Below are positions 24,769 through 32,750 of a stretch of DNA of 64,000 bases, one piece after another. The notes under the pieces are model-generated. The model had not been told where the DNA came from, ran no database searches, and worked only from the letters and a program-made list of their open reading frames with translations. Both the position numbers and the translations under genes were made by a program. This stretch comes from Halorussus litoreus (GTDB taxonomy: Archaea > Halobacteriota > Halobacteria > Halobacteriales > Haladaptataceae). The stretch lies in NCBI RefSeq assembly GCF_003382685.1, contig NZ_KZ859513.1:24274-88273 (forward strand). Reading direction: 5' to 3'. Numbering within the stretch: position 1 is the stretch's first letter; each line of letters starts with the position of its first letter.

Positions 24769-24969
24769 TCACTCCTCGGCGTAGAACCTGACCAGCCCGC
24801 ACTCCGGACACCGCCGGGGCTCGACTTCGAGGGCCTTCGTGACCCCGACCGCGGCGAGTACGTCGTCGCTCTCAGCTTCGGTCCGGACCTTCAGTTCCCC
24901 CTTCCCGGTGAACAGGTCGGCCGCCTCGAACGGGACGTCGCAGTCCGGACAGCGAGCGTCGTCGGCCAT
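24769..24969 (-). CDS. Small two-CXXC zinc-ribbon protein
   Basis: A 66-residue protein with CPDCDVPFEAADLFTG at the start and CPECGLVRFYAEE at the end. These paired CXXC motifs form a zinc ribbon. It is a paralogue of the protein at 25073-25276, with matching ends and a variable centre. Function is unknown; such proteins are common in haloarchaea. Confidence 0.75.
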   Translation of the reverse strand: MADDARCPDCDVPFEAADLFTGKGELKVRTEAESDDVLAAVGVTKALEVEPRRCPECGLVRFYAEE

Positions 24970-25072
24970 ACGGAATACTCCTCGCCCCGCCACGAAAAAC
25001 ATGTCGGTCGGACCGGAATGTTCCGGTCGAGGTCATCCGGTAATCTCGCCCCGGATCACTCGTCGACGCGGG

Positions 25073-25276
25073 TCACTCGTCGACGTACAGGCGGACGAGC
25101 CCGCACTCGGGACACGCGTGGGGCGACACCTTCTTGGTCTCCTTCGCTCCCAACGACCCGAGCAGGCCGCCCGCCTTCTCGTCGGTCTTGAGTTTGACCC
25201 CGAATCCGTCGCCGGTCTGGAGGTCGCCACGTTCCATCGTCACGCCGCAGTCGGGACAGCGCGGGTCGGTGTCCAT
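25073..25276 (-). CDS. Small two-CXXC zinc-ribbon protein, paralogue
   Basis: A 67-residue protein with CPDCGVTMERGDLQTGDG near the start and CPECGLVRLYVDE at the end, closely related to the neighbour at 24769-24969. A tandem duplication is the likely origin. The middle (KLKTDEKAGGLLGSLGAK) resembles small putative zinc-binding proteins of the DUF2116/PF20097 kind, but that is a memory-based guess. Confidence 0.75.
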   Translation of the reverse strand: MDTDPRCPDCGVTMERGDLQTGDGFGVKLKTDEKAGGLLGSLGAKETKKVSPHACPECGLVRLYVDE

Positions 25277-25329
25277 GTCGCGATTGGAGTCCCGGCGGCC
25301 ACTTAAATTTCAGTTCGTGGCGATACTTC

Positions 25330-26529
25330 TCAGTTCGTCGTGACCACGTCGATGACGTCCCGGTCGTCGAGCGAGTGGTCGGCACCGACCTGTCGCTCGG
25401 TCCGGCAGTCGATGCCGTGGAGGAACCCCTCGCCGATGTCGGAGTGGACGTGGTAGGCGAAGTCCTCGGCCGTCGAATCCGGCGGCAGGAGGAAGCAGTC
25501 CGGGAGCACCTCGCCGCGCTCGTTGCCGAGCCCGTTCGCGCCGCCGGGGAACACCGGCACGACGCCCAACTCGTCGAACAGCGCGGTTTCGAGCGCGCGC
25601 TGGACGCCCGACCCCTCGTACTCGGCAACGAACGACTCGATGTCGTCGAGGCCGGCGCGCTGGTCGGCCGAGAGGGCGTCCTCGGCGACGATGTCGAACG
25701 ACGAGTCGCCGGGGCGGTAGTCGACAGCGCCCTGCTCGTCGGCCTGCTTGAGCGCCTTCTCGGCGTGGGCACTGACCGGCACGAACCCGAGGTGGTCGTA
25801 GTCTGGGTCGCTCGCGATCTCCTCGTAATTTTCCTGCGCTTCGGGGGTGTCCATCTTGTTCGCGGCGACGACCATCGGCTTGGTCACCTTCCGTATCTCG
25901 CGAGCGAGTTCCTCGCGGTCCTCGTCGTCCCACGTCACGGGGTCGAGGTCGAGGCCGAGCGAGAGGATCTCGCGCTTGATCTCGTCCTTGTCGATGCGGA
26001 ACGCGCTCATCTGCTCGGCGAGTTCGACCTCGATGTCGTCGTCCTCGCCGTCGTAGCCGGTCTCGTAGCGTTCGATGCCCTTCTCCAGAATTCCGAGGTA
26101 CCACATGTCGAGTTCGTTCTCCAGAAAGTCGATGTCCTCGCGCGGGTCGTGGTCCTCGGTGGGTTCGCCTTCGATGTCGGTCTTGCCCGAGAAGTCGACG
26201 ACGTGGACCAGCACGTCGGCCTCGTTCAGGTCGGTGAGGAACTGGTTGCCCAGCCCGTTGCCCTCGTGCGCGCCGGGGATCAGCCCCGCCACGTCGACCA
26301 GCTTGACGGGGACGAACCGGGTGCCGTCCTCGCAGAAGCCGACGCTCGGGGTACAGGTCTCGCCGAACTCCGGCGCGGCGCACTCGACCCGGACGTACGC
26401 CTCGCCCACCGCGGGGTCGATGGTCGTGAAGGGGTAGGCTCCTTCCGGCACGTCGTTCATCGTCGCGGCATTGAAGAAGGTGGACTTGCCCACCGAGGGC
26501 TTGCCCACGAGTCCGATCCGGTAACTCAT
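25330..26529 (-). CDS. ychF: YchF/Obg-type ATP/GTP-binding protein
   Basis: A 399-residue P-loop protein of the YchF (OLA1) subfamily. The P-loop GKPSVGKSTFF begins at residue 9, G3 is VDVAGLIPGAHEGNGLGNQF near 80-98, and G4 is AANKMD near 222. A TGS-like domain closes the protein (FAYHVHSDIGEGFLHGID and the last 30 residues). YchF proteins bind ATP or GTP and associate with ribosomes. The start MSYRIGLVGKPSVG is unambiguous. Confidence 0.9.
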   Translation of the reverse strand: MSYRIGLVGKPSVGKSTFFNAATMNDVPEGAYPFTTIDPAVGEAYVRVECAAPEFGETCTPSVGFCEDGTRFVPVKLVDVAGLIPGAHEGNGLGNQFLTDLNEADVLVHVVDFSGKTDIEGEPTEDHDPREDIDFLENELDMWYLGILEKGIERYETGYDGEDDDIEVELAEQMSAFRIDKDEIKREILSLGLDLDPVTWDDEDREELAREIRKVTKPMVVAANKMDTPEAQENYEEIASDPDYDHLGFVPVSAHAEKALKQADEQGAVDYRPGDSSFDIVAEDALSADQRAGLDDIESFVAEYEGSGVQRALETALFDELGVVPVFPGGANGLGNERGEVLPDCFLLPPDSTAEDFAYHVHSDIGEGFLHGIDCRTERQVGADHSLDDRDVIDVVTTN

Positions 26530-26734
26530 TGCCCGAACTGGCAGGTCGGTGGCTAAAAGCCTCTCGAAGCCGATAACGGTCGGTAGGGGTTCACGCGGTA
26601 GTCGGTGACGCGGGGATTTTGCGCAACTCGGATGCGACGGTCTGCTGACCGGCCCTCGTTTAGCCATCGGGAGTTTCCCCCTGCTCGCGCACTGCGAACC
26701 CCTCCACCGAACATGCGCTGGCTTTGCCTTCTAT

Positions 26735-27020
26735 CCGGCGCGTGCGGCGCGGTCCCTCCTATGCTCAAGCGATAGCTAGCGTCTTATCTCGTCGGATTTC
26801 GCACGTAGCGGTCGTTCTGAATTGGCAGTACGGGTTCGTCGAGGGACAAATAGAGCCGAGAATTGCTACCTCGACCGCAACAGCAACCGCACAGCGAGTC
26901 ATGCTTGAGACTATGAGAACCGCAACCGCACTAGCCTCCGCAACCGCACCAGCCTCCGCGACCGCACCGCTTCCGCGACCACTTCCGAATCCACCTCCGC
27001 GACCCCATCCACCTCCACAC
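26735..27020. repeat. Degenerate intergenic dyad element (R5)
   Basis: This 582-nt gap between ychF and the glycerophosphotransferase gene holds no convincing gene. The left side reads CCGGCGCGTGCGGCGCGG, CCTCCTATG and GCGATAGCTAGCG, recalling the left half of R3 (CTCCTATGTCGAGG, AATAGCTAGCT). To the right is an ACCGCAACAGCAACCGCACAG stretch and then short tandem repeats of CGCAACCGCAC/AGCCTC words (26925-26990). I read it as a degenerate or partly expanded copy of the element family. Confidence 0.45.
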
Positions 27021-27111
27021 CGACCCCGAACCCCCGACTGCCTTTTTACCGCTGGCCGTCGTGCGTTCCGTGGATGATCCTCCAACCGCCGGCAGAGTCC
27101 GAGACGAACGA

Positions 27112-28479
27112 ATGGGTCTGAGAACTCGATTCCTCGATTTGGCCGACCACCTCTCGTTTCTCGCCCAGTGGGTGCTCTACCGCGCCATCCTACTCCTCGA
27201 ACGCCTCCGCGACCTCTTCCCGCCCTTCGGCCGCGATCCCGCGCTGTGGGTCTTCGGCGCGCGCGGCGGGGAGGCGTTCGCGGACAACGCGAAGTACCTC
27301 TACCTCCACGTCGCTGCCGAGCGCCCGGAAGTCCGCCCCGTCTGGCTCTCCAAAGACCGCGCCGTGGTGGCCGACCTCCAGTCGGCCGGCTACGAGGCGT
27401 ACCACTGCTACTCGCTTCGGGGACTCCTGCTGAATCTTCGCGCGCGCGTAGTCCTGTTCACGCAGGGCCACCGCGACCTCGCGATGCCATGCTGTGCCGG
27501 CGCGTTCGCAGTCCAGCTCTGGCACGGGGTGCCACTCAAGCGCATCTCGTGGGACGCGGAGTTCCCCGACCTCCCGTGGCCGGTCAGACTCGCGCACGCC
27601 GACATGGCCGAGGAGATGGATCTGCTCGCGGTTCCGGACCGGGAACTGGTCGAGATTTTCGCATCTGGACTCCGGATCGCCCCCGACCGGATGGTCCTCG
27701 CAGGCTATCCCCGCAACGACGCGCTGTTCGACGCGATCCCCGGCGAGGAAGTCGCGACCGACTCGCCCGCGCTCGCTCGCGTCAGCGCCCTCGCGGGCGA
27801 CGGACGACTCGTCGCCTACCTGCCGACCTACCGCGGGTGGACCGACGAGTCGGTCGCCGACCGCCTCGACTTCGCGTCGCTGGACGATTTCCTCGCCGAG
27901 CGCGATGCGACGCTCGTCGTCAAGACGCATCCGAACGAGTCCATCGAACTCCCCGAGGACTGCTCGCGAGTCGTCCAGCTTCCCGCCGCGACCGACCCGT
28001 ACCCCTTGCTCCGGCAGGCCGACGCGCTCGTGACGGACTACTCGTCGGTGTACGTCGATTACCTGCTGCTCGACCGGCCAATAGTGTACTACCCCTACGA
28101 CCTCGACGAATACCGCTCTATGCGCGGGTTCTACCTCGACTACGACTCGGTGACGCCCGGCCCGGTCGCCCAAACCTTCGACGACCTGCTCGACGGGCTG
28201 GACCGCGCGCTCGCTCGCTCGGATGCCGACGCCGACCGGCGGCAAGAGGTCCGCGAGCGACTGCTCGATGGCGACCCCGGCGTGCGGGACCACCGCGAAG
28301 AATCTCTCGGAGGAAATTCCGAAACGTCTCGCGAGCGCGCGGGCGCTGGCATGCCAGCGCCCGCGCGCTCGCGACCGTCGCAGTCGGCAGTACCACCGTC
28401 GCGAACGCCGCGGTCGGCCGCCGTCTTCGAGGCGATCCGCAGTCGGCTCCGCGGTCGAGAGGGACGACCCAGCGAGTGA
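27112..28479 (+). CDS. CDP-glycerol/CDP-ribitol glycerophosphotransferase family (TagF/TagB-like)
   Basis: A 455-residue protein. The canonical Glyphos_transf motifs are all present: QLWHGVPLKRIS near residue 140, AYLPTYRGW near 240, VKTHPNES near 270, and TDYSSVYVDYLLLDRPIVYY near 305. In bacteria these enzymes transfer glycerol- or ribitol-phosphate from a CDP-polyol to a growing teichoic acid. The N-terminus has a hydrophobic/amphipathic stretch (residues 10-30) suited to membrane association. I start at the ATG at 27112; a GTG at 27061 is possible. The last 60 residues are low-complexity and contain palindrome P5. It heads a plus-strand cluster with a GDPD, a nucleotidyltransferase-HAD fusion and an isomerase-like gene. 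Confidence 0.85.
   Translation: MGLRTRFLDLADHLSFLAQWVLYRAILLLERLRDLFPPFGRDPALWVFGARGGEAFADNAKYLYLHVAAERPEVRPVWLSKDRAVVADLQSAGYEAYHCYSLRGLLLNLRARVVLFTQGHRDLAMPCCAGAFAVQLWHGVPLKRISWDAEFPDLPWPVRLAHADMAEEMDLLAVPDRELVEIFASGLRIAPDRMVLAGYPRNDALFDAIPGEEVATDSPALARVSALAGDGRLVAYLPTYRGWTDESVADRLDFASLDDFLAERDATLVVKTHPNESIELPEDCSRVVQLPAATDPYPLLRQADALVTDYSSVYVDYLLLDRPIVYYPYDLDEYRSMRGFYLDYDSVTPGPVAQTFDDLLDGLDRALARSDADADRRQEVRERLLDGDPGVRDHREESLGGNSETSRERAGAGMPAPARSRPSQSAVPPSRTPRSAAVFEAIRSRLRGREGRPSE
28329..28374. repeat. Palindrome P5, 46 bp perfect, inside a coding tail
   Basis: All 46 bases form a perfect palindrome without a loop, centred on GGCATGCC. It is translated in frame in the low-complexity C-terminal tail of the glycerophosphotransferase (SRERAGAGMPAPARSRP). 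Confidence 0.92.
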
Positions 28480-28652
28480 TGGCCTCCCCGGCCGAGCCCA
28501 CCGATTCGCGGCTCTGGAGCGGTCCGAAGCCCTCCGAAGCCCTCCGAACCGCTCCGTACCGCTATGTCTCTCCGGAAAGCAAGGTTCAAGTCGAGGTTGT
28601 GCAAAGCCCTCACGAAGACCGGAGATCGCGCTCCGGCGCGTCCGAATCCCCC

Positions 28653-29570
28653 ATGGACACTACGACCACGACGACGCGAGAGGAGGTGGCGAACCGACGG
28701 GACCTGACGCTGATCGCCCACAGAGGCTTCGCCGGCGTCTACCCCGAGAACACCGTCGCGGCCGTCGAGCGGGCGGCCGCCGAGTCGGTCGGTGGCGGCC
28801 CGCCGGAGATGGTCGAGATCGACGTGGTCCCGACCGCCGACGGCGAGATCGTCGCGTTCCACGACGTGGAACTCGGCCGCGTGACCGACGCGCCCGTGGC
28901 GCTCGCCAACCGGCCGGTGTGGGAGGTCCCCTACGACCGACTTGCGGAGTTCGAGGTGCTCGGAACCGGCCAGCGCGTGCCCCGCTTGCGGGAGGTGCTC
29001 GACGCGGTCCCGCCCGAGGTCGGCCTCAACGTCGAGTTCAAGAACCCCGGCTCGCGGGCGGCGCGGCCGGGCGAGAACCTCCCGCCGGACGAGCGCGCCG
29101 AGCAGCAGAACCTGTGGCGCGACTTCGCGAGCGACGTTCTCGGGACCCTCGGCGAGTACGACCACGACGTGCTCGTCTCCTCGTTCGCGGAAGGCGCGCT
29201 CGCGGCGGTGCGCGAACTCGACTCCTCGATCCCCCTCGCGGTCGCGTTCGCCGACTCCATCGCCGACGGGATGGAGGTGGCCCGGCGCTACGACTGCGAG
29301 GCGGTCCACCCGCCGTGGAACGCCATCTCGGACGCCGAACTGTTCAACGCCGAGTACGACTCGCTGGGCCCCTTCGAGGAGATCGACGTCGTCGCGGCGG
29401 CCCACGAGGAGGGCCGGGCCGTCAACGCGTGGACGGTCGAGAGTTGGTATCAGGCCGACCGACTGCGGTGCGCGGGCGTGGACGGCCTCATCGCGGACTA
29501 TCCGGGCGTCGTTCGGTTCGACGACGCCGCGGCCCAAGAATCGGAGACGACCGCTCCGTCGTCCAAGTAG
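28653..29570 (+). CDS. Glycerophosphodiester phosphodiesterase (GDPD)
   Basis: A 305-residue TIM-barrel enzyme. The active-site block LIAHRGFAGVYPENT starts at residue 20, with EIDVV and FHDVELGRVTD carrying the metal-binding Glu/Asp and the second catalytic His. NVEFKNPG, AVHPPWNAI and VNAWTVES follow in family order. It hydrolyses glycerophosphodiesters to glycerol phosphate plus an alcohol. Next to a glycerophosphotransferase and a nucleotidyltransferase it could recycle or trim a glycerophosphate polymer, or degrade archaeal lipid headgroups. There is no signal peptide. Confidence 0.88.
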   Translation: MDTTTTTTREEVANRRDLTLIAHRGFAGVYPENTVAAVERAAAESVGGGPPEMVEIDVVPTADGEIVAFHDVELGRVTDAPVALANRPVWEVPYDRLAEFEVLGTGQRVPRLREVLDAVPPEVGLNVEFKNPGSRAARPGENLPPDERAEQQNLWRDFASDVLGTLGEYDHDVLVSSFAEGALAAVRELDSSIPLAVAFADSIADGMEVARRYDCEAVHPPWNAISDAELFNAEYDSLGPFEEIDVVAAAHEEGRAVNAWTVESWYQADRLRCAGVDGLIADYPGVVRFDDAAAQESETTAPSSK

Positions 29571-29632
29571 CCCACCCCTCGGGCCGATAGGACTATTGAT
29601 GCCTACGTTGCGTTACGGTGCAGTGTTATCTC

Positions 29633-31330
29633 ATGAAGGGCGTTATCTTAGCGGCTGGCATCGGTTCTCGCCTCCGACCGCTCACGCTTCAAACACCCAA
29701 GAGCTGCCTCACGGTGGGCCGACTCCCCGTCCTGACGCGCCAGCTCCGCGCGTACGCCGACGCGGGCGTGACCGACGTCACGGTCGTCGCGGGCTACCTC
29801 GCCGACGACGTGCGGGCGCTTTGCGCCGAGGTGGCCGACCAGCATCCCGCGCTCGACGTGACCGTGATCGAGAGTGAGGTGTACGCCAACACCGACAACA
29901 TGTACTCGCTGTACCGCGCCCGGGAGGCGGTGGCGGGCGAGCCGTTCGTCCTCAGCAACGGCGACGCCGTCTTCGAGGCCGGACTGCTCGCCGACCTCGT
30001 GGCGGCCGACGCCGCGAGCGCGGTCGCTAGCGACCCGGCCACCTACACCGACGAGGCGATGAAAGTGACCGTCGACGACGCGGGATTCGTGAGCCACATC
30101 GCGAAGGACGTGCCCGCGGACGTGGCCCACGCCATCTCGAACGACGTGTACCGGTTCTCGGCCGAGTTCTCCGAACAGCTGTTCGCCGAAATTTCCCGGA
30201 CTATCGAACGCGAGGGCGACTATGGCGAGTGGACGGAACTCGCCATCGACCGCGTAGTCCGGTCTCGCGACCACGACCTCGAACCGGTCGACGTGGGCAG
30301 CTACGGCTGGGTCGAGATCGACGACCGGGGCGACCTCGCGGAGGCCGACCTCCAGTTCGCCGCCCTCTCGGACCTCGCGTCGAAGGAAGCCATTTTCTTC
30401 GATCTCGACGGCACCATCTACCTCGACGACGAACTCGTGGAGGGTGCCGGCCGCGTCGTCGAGGACCTCCGCGCCGCTGGCGTGGACGTCTACTTCCTGA
30501 CGAACAACTCCTCGAAGTGGAAGGACGACTACGCCGGCCGGCTCACCTCCCTCGGCATCTCGGCCGCGCCGGAGGACGTGCTCCTGTCGACCGACGGCGT
30601 GCTGGACTACCTTCGGTCGACCGACGCCGGCGAGACGTACGTGCTCGGCACCGACCGAATGCAGAGCGCGCTGGCCGACCGCGGGGTCGACTGCGTCAAT
30701 GCAGTCGACCCCGCGGTCGGCGCTGGCACGGCGGAGAACGGCGGTGAAACGCCGGAGAACGTCGTCGTCGGCTTCGACACGGAACTCACCTACGATAAGG
30801 CCCGGAAGGCTACCCTGGCGATTCGCGACGGCGCGACATTCCTGCAGGCCCACCCCGACGAGGTGTGTCCCACCGCGGCGGGGTTCGTCCCGGACTGTGG
30901 CTCCATCACCGCGATGGTCGAGCGCGCGACCGACCGGACGCCAGACCGGGTGTTCGGCAAGCCCAGCACCGCGATGGTCGACCACGTGCTGGACGCCGAG
31001 GGCTACGCGCCCGAGGACGTGGCGGTCGTCGGCGACCGACTGGAGACCGACGTGGCGCTCGCCGAGAACGTCGGCTGCGAGTCGGTCTGCGTGCTGACAG
31101 GCGACGCCACCCGGACCGCGGTCGAGCGCAGCGAGATCGCCCCGACGCTGGTCGCGCCCTCGGTCGGCGCGCTCACGCGGTTCCTCGTCGCACCCGAAAG
31201 CGCGTCGGCGAAGGAAAACGCGACGGCGAACGAAAACGCGACGGCGAACGAAAACGCGACGGCGAACGAAAGCGGGTCGCCTAGCGAGAGCACGACCGCG
31301 TCCGTCGTTCGCGGGGGCGACTCGAAATGA
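29633..31330 (+). CDS. Fusion: sugar/polyol-phosphate nucleotidyltransferase + HAD phosphatase
   Basis: A 565-residue bifunctional protein. Residues 1-245 are a nucleotidyltransferase (MKGVILAAGIGSRLRPLT, PKSCLTVG, NTDNMYSLY, LSNGDAVF), of the LicC/cytidylyltransferase-like kind. Residues about 250-525 are a NagD/AraL-type HAD phosphatase (FFDLDGTIYLDDE with nucleophile Asp257 and Asp259, FLTNNSSK, FGKPSTAMVDHV, VVGDRLETDV). A tail of three 6-residue ENATAN repeats ends the protein. The pairing suggests phosphate removal from, and nucleotide activation of, related polyol or sugar phosphates; the true substrates cannot be read. The ATG at 29633 fits the conserved start. It overlaps the next gene by 4 nt. 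Confidence 0.82.
   Translation: MKGVILAAGIGSRLRPLTLQTPKSCLTVGRLPVLTRQLRAYADAGVTDVTVVAGYLADDVRALCAEVADQHPALDVTVIESEVYANTDNMYSLYRAREAVAGEPFVLSNGDAVFEAGLLADLVAADAASAVASDPATYTDEAMKVTVDDAGFVSHIAKDVPADVAHAISNDVYRFSAEFSEQLFAEISRTIEREGDYGEWTELAIDRVVRSRDHDLEPVDVGSYGWVEIDDRGDLAEADLQFAALSDLASKEAIFFDLDGTIYLDDELVEGAGRVVEDLRAAGVDVYFLTNNSSKWKDDYAGRLTSLGISAAPEDVLLSTDGVLDYLRSTDAGETYVLGTDRMQSALADRGVDCVNAVDPAVGAGTAENGGETPENVVVGFDTELTYDKARKATLAIRDGATFLQAHPDEVCPTAAGFVPDCGSITAMVERATDRTPDRVFGKPSTAMVDHVLDAEGYAPEDVAVVGDRLETDVALAENVGCESVCVLTGDATRTAVERSEIAPTLVAPSVGALTRFLVAPESASAKENATANENATANENATANESGSPSESTTASVVRGGDSK
30674..30721. repeat. Palindrome P6 (21-bp arms) inside the HAD domain
   Basis: Arms 30674-30694 and 30701-30721 are perfectly complementary with a 6-nt centre (GTCAAT). 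The palindrome is read in frame within the HAD phosphatase part (LADRGVDCVNAVDPAVGAG), in the segment leading to a short Gly/Glu-rich insert. Confidence 0.9.
31216..31274 (+). repeat. 18-bp tandem repeat coding ENATAN
   Basis: Three copies of an 18-nt unit (GCGACGGCGAACGAAAAC) at the 3' end of the fusion gene encode ENATAN repeats. A partial fourth precedes them (KENATAN). N-A-T triplets are N-glycosylation sequons, but the protein is probably cytosolic, so glycosylation is unlikely. Confidence 0.8.
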
Positions 31331-32157
31331 GCAACGGCGGTTCGAGCGAGCAGGGCGAACTCCCCGACGACTCGGGCGAGGTTCGGACCGGCTACGTCAC
31401 ACAGACCCACACCGGCGCGGTGTCGTGGAAAGAAGCGATCCGCGACGGCGAGGAACTCGGCTTCGATTTCGTGGAGTTGTACATGGACGGCGCGTCCGAG
31501 CGCACGAAGGTGGACATCAATGGTGTGGAGTCGGCCGTGGCGGAGGCGGGACTCGACCTGCTGGTCCATCTCCCGTTCGTCGACCTCGAGATCGGCTCGC
31601 CGCGCGCACCGGTCCGCGAGGGCTCGGTGGTCGAACTCCGGGGGTGCATCGAAACCGCGGCGGAGATGGGCGCGGAGAAGGCCGTGCTCCACCCGGGGAC
31701 GAGCGCCCGGCCGCCCGAGTGGGAACTCGACGAGATCTCGTCCACCCTGCTGGGGTCGATCCGCGAACTCCACCGCTTCGGGGCCGACCGCGGAGTCGAG
31801 ATCTGCGCCGAGAACCTGCCGGGCGTGCCCCTGACCGTCCACCAGTTCGAGCGGGTGTTCGAGAACACCGAGGCGTCGATGACGTTCGACACCGGCCACG
31901 CCCGCGTCGATGGGATGGACGAGGCGGAGATGGCTGACTTTCTGCGCGAGTACGCAGAGCGGGTGAGCCACGTCCACGTGAACGACTCCCGGGAGGCTCG
32001 CGACGAGCACGTTCCGACCGGGTCGGGGACCTTAGATTTCGAGACGGCGCTCGCACCGCTTCGGGACGGGTGGACCGGCACGGTCTCGGCGGAAGTGTAC
32101 ACCTTCGACTCGGACTATCTGGAACTCAGCAAGCGGAAACTGGACGGGGTTCTCTGA
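31327..32157 (+). CDS. Sugar-phosphate isomerase/epimerase-like TIM barrel (AP endonuclease 2 family)
   Basis: A 276-residue protein of the xylose-isomerase-like TIM-barrel family (PF01261). Landmarks are DFVELYMDGAS near residue 46, LLVHLPFVDLEIGS near 78, AVLHPGTSA near 120, EICAENLPGVPL near 160, MTFDTGHARVDGM near 182 with metal-binding Asp/His, and VSHVHVNDSREARDEH near 213. Family members isomerise sugars or act as AP endonucleases; the genomic setting favours a sugar or polyol role. The start overlaps the previous gene (ATGA), so it belongs to the same operon. Confidence 0.8.
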   Translation: MSNGGSSEQGELPDDSGEVRTGYVTQTHTGAVSWKEAIRDGEELGFDFVELYMDGASERTKVDINGVESAVAEAGLDLLVHLPFVDLEIGSPRAPVREGSVVELRGCIETAAEMGAEKAVLHPGTSARPPEWELDEISSTLLGSIRELHRFGADRGVEICAENLPGVPLTVHQFERVFENTEASMTFDTGHARVDGMDEAEMADFLREYAERVSHVHVNDSREARDEHVPTGSGTLDFETALAPLRDGWTGTVSAEVYTFDSDYLELSKRKLDGVL

Positions 32158-32208
32158 GAGACGATTCGCGCTCTTGATTCGTCGTTTCTTGTTATCACGT
32201 CATTCTGC

Positions 32209-32645
32209 CCGGCGCGCGCGAGACGAGGATCACAGGGAGCGAAATGACCGAGGACCGCAGGATGCTGGGGAGGTGTGAGGTTGCGGTGACCTCTGTCGAG
32301 GCAGTAGATAGCTTCGGCAAATTTCTATTCCGTCGAAGCTAGCTGTTGCTTGAACCTCGGCGTGACCGCACCCCAACCGCACAGCACCCCAACCGCACAG
32401 CACCCCAACCGCACAGCACCCCAACCGCACAGCACCCCAACCGCACAGCACCCCAACCGCACAGCACGGGCCTCAGTCCTCCCCAGCCTCCTGCGCTTCT
32501 CACCCTCCGTTTCACTCCGGTCTGCGATGCTCGTCCCTCGCGCGTTTTGGCGCGACACGGAGGTCGCGCCAGCGCGCGCCGAAATGGAGTGGGGAGAACA
32601 GTGCGCGCCGAGGAGGAGGAAGGTGCGTAGCGCGCGCCGGATGGT
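32209..32645. repeat. Intergenic dyad element R1
   Basis: The left end is CCGGCGCGCGCGAG. The left half runs through ACCGCAGGATGCTGGGGAGG and TGTCGAGGCAGTAGATAGCT, then an AT-rich centre, then GAAGCTAGCT (AGCTAGCT at 32337-32344) and CCTCGGCGTGACCGCAC. The right half contains CCTCCCCAGCCTCCTGCG, the complement of the left half, and ends AGCGCGCGCC followed by degenerate 27-bp tail units. The gap from 32158 to 32750 contains no gene I can support. A 16-bp tandem array interrupts the right half. Confidence 0.75.
32371..32466 (+). repeat. Tandem array, six copies of a 16-bp unit
   Basis: Six exact copies of CCCCAACCGCACAGCA lie end to end in the right half of element R1. Related single units (ACCGCACAGCAC) occur at the same place in R2 and R3, so this is a local expansion of an existing word. 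There are no spacers, so it is not a CRISPR array. Confidence 0.92.
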
Positions 32646-32719
32646 TCGTTGGAGAGTTCGGGAACCGTGGATACTCGATTCTCGACCCGCGTATCAACCT
32701 CCTCGCAGTCAAGCCCGAC

Positions 32720-32727
32720 CTTTATCG
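32720..32727 (+). promoter_or_regulatory. TATA-like box for the SDR gene
   Basis: CTTTATCG lies 24-31 nt before the ATG at 32751, consistent with a leaderless transcript starting at or next to the initiation codon. Confidence 0.5.
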
Positions 32728-32750
32728 CGTCGGCGCTCGTCCGCACTCCC

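Noticed and set aside
26765-27085. A Gly/Arg/Ala-rich 106-codon frame between ychF and the glycerophosphotransferase gene
   Set aside because: It is produced by short CCGCAACCGCAC-type tandem words read in one frame, shows no acidic haloarchaeal bias, and has no recognisable domain.
31216-31274. N-glycosylated surface tail
   Set aside because: The repeats contain N-A-T sequons, but the protein has no signal peptide or membrane segment and both its domains are cytosolic enzymes.
32371-32466. CRISPR array
   Set aside because: The 16-bp units abut directly with no spacers, and no cas gene is present in the window.
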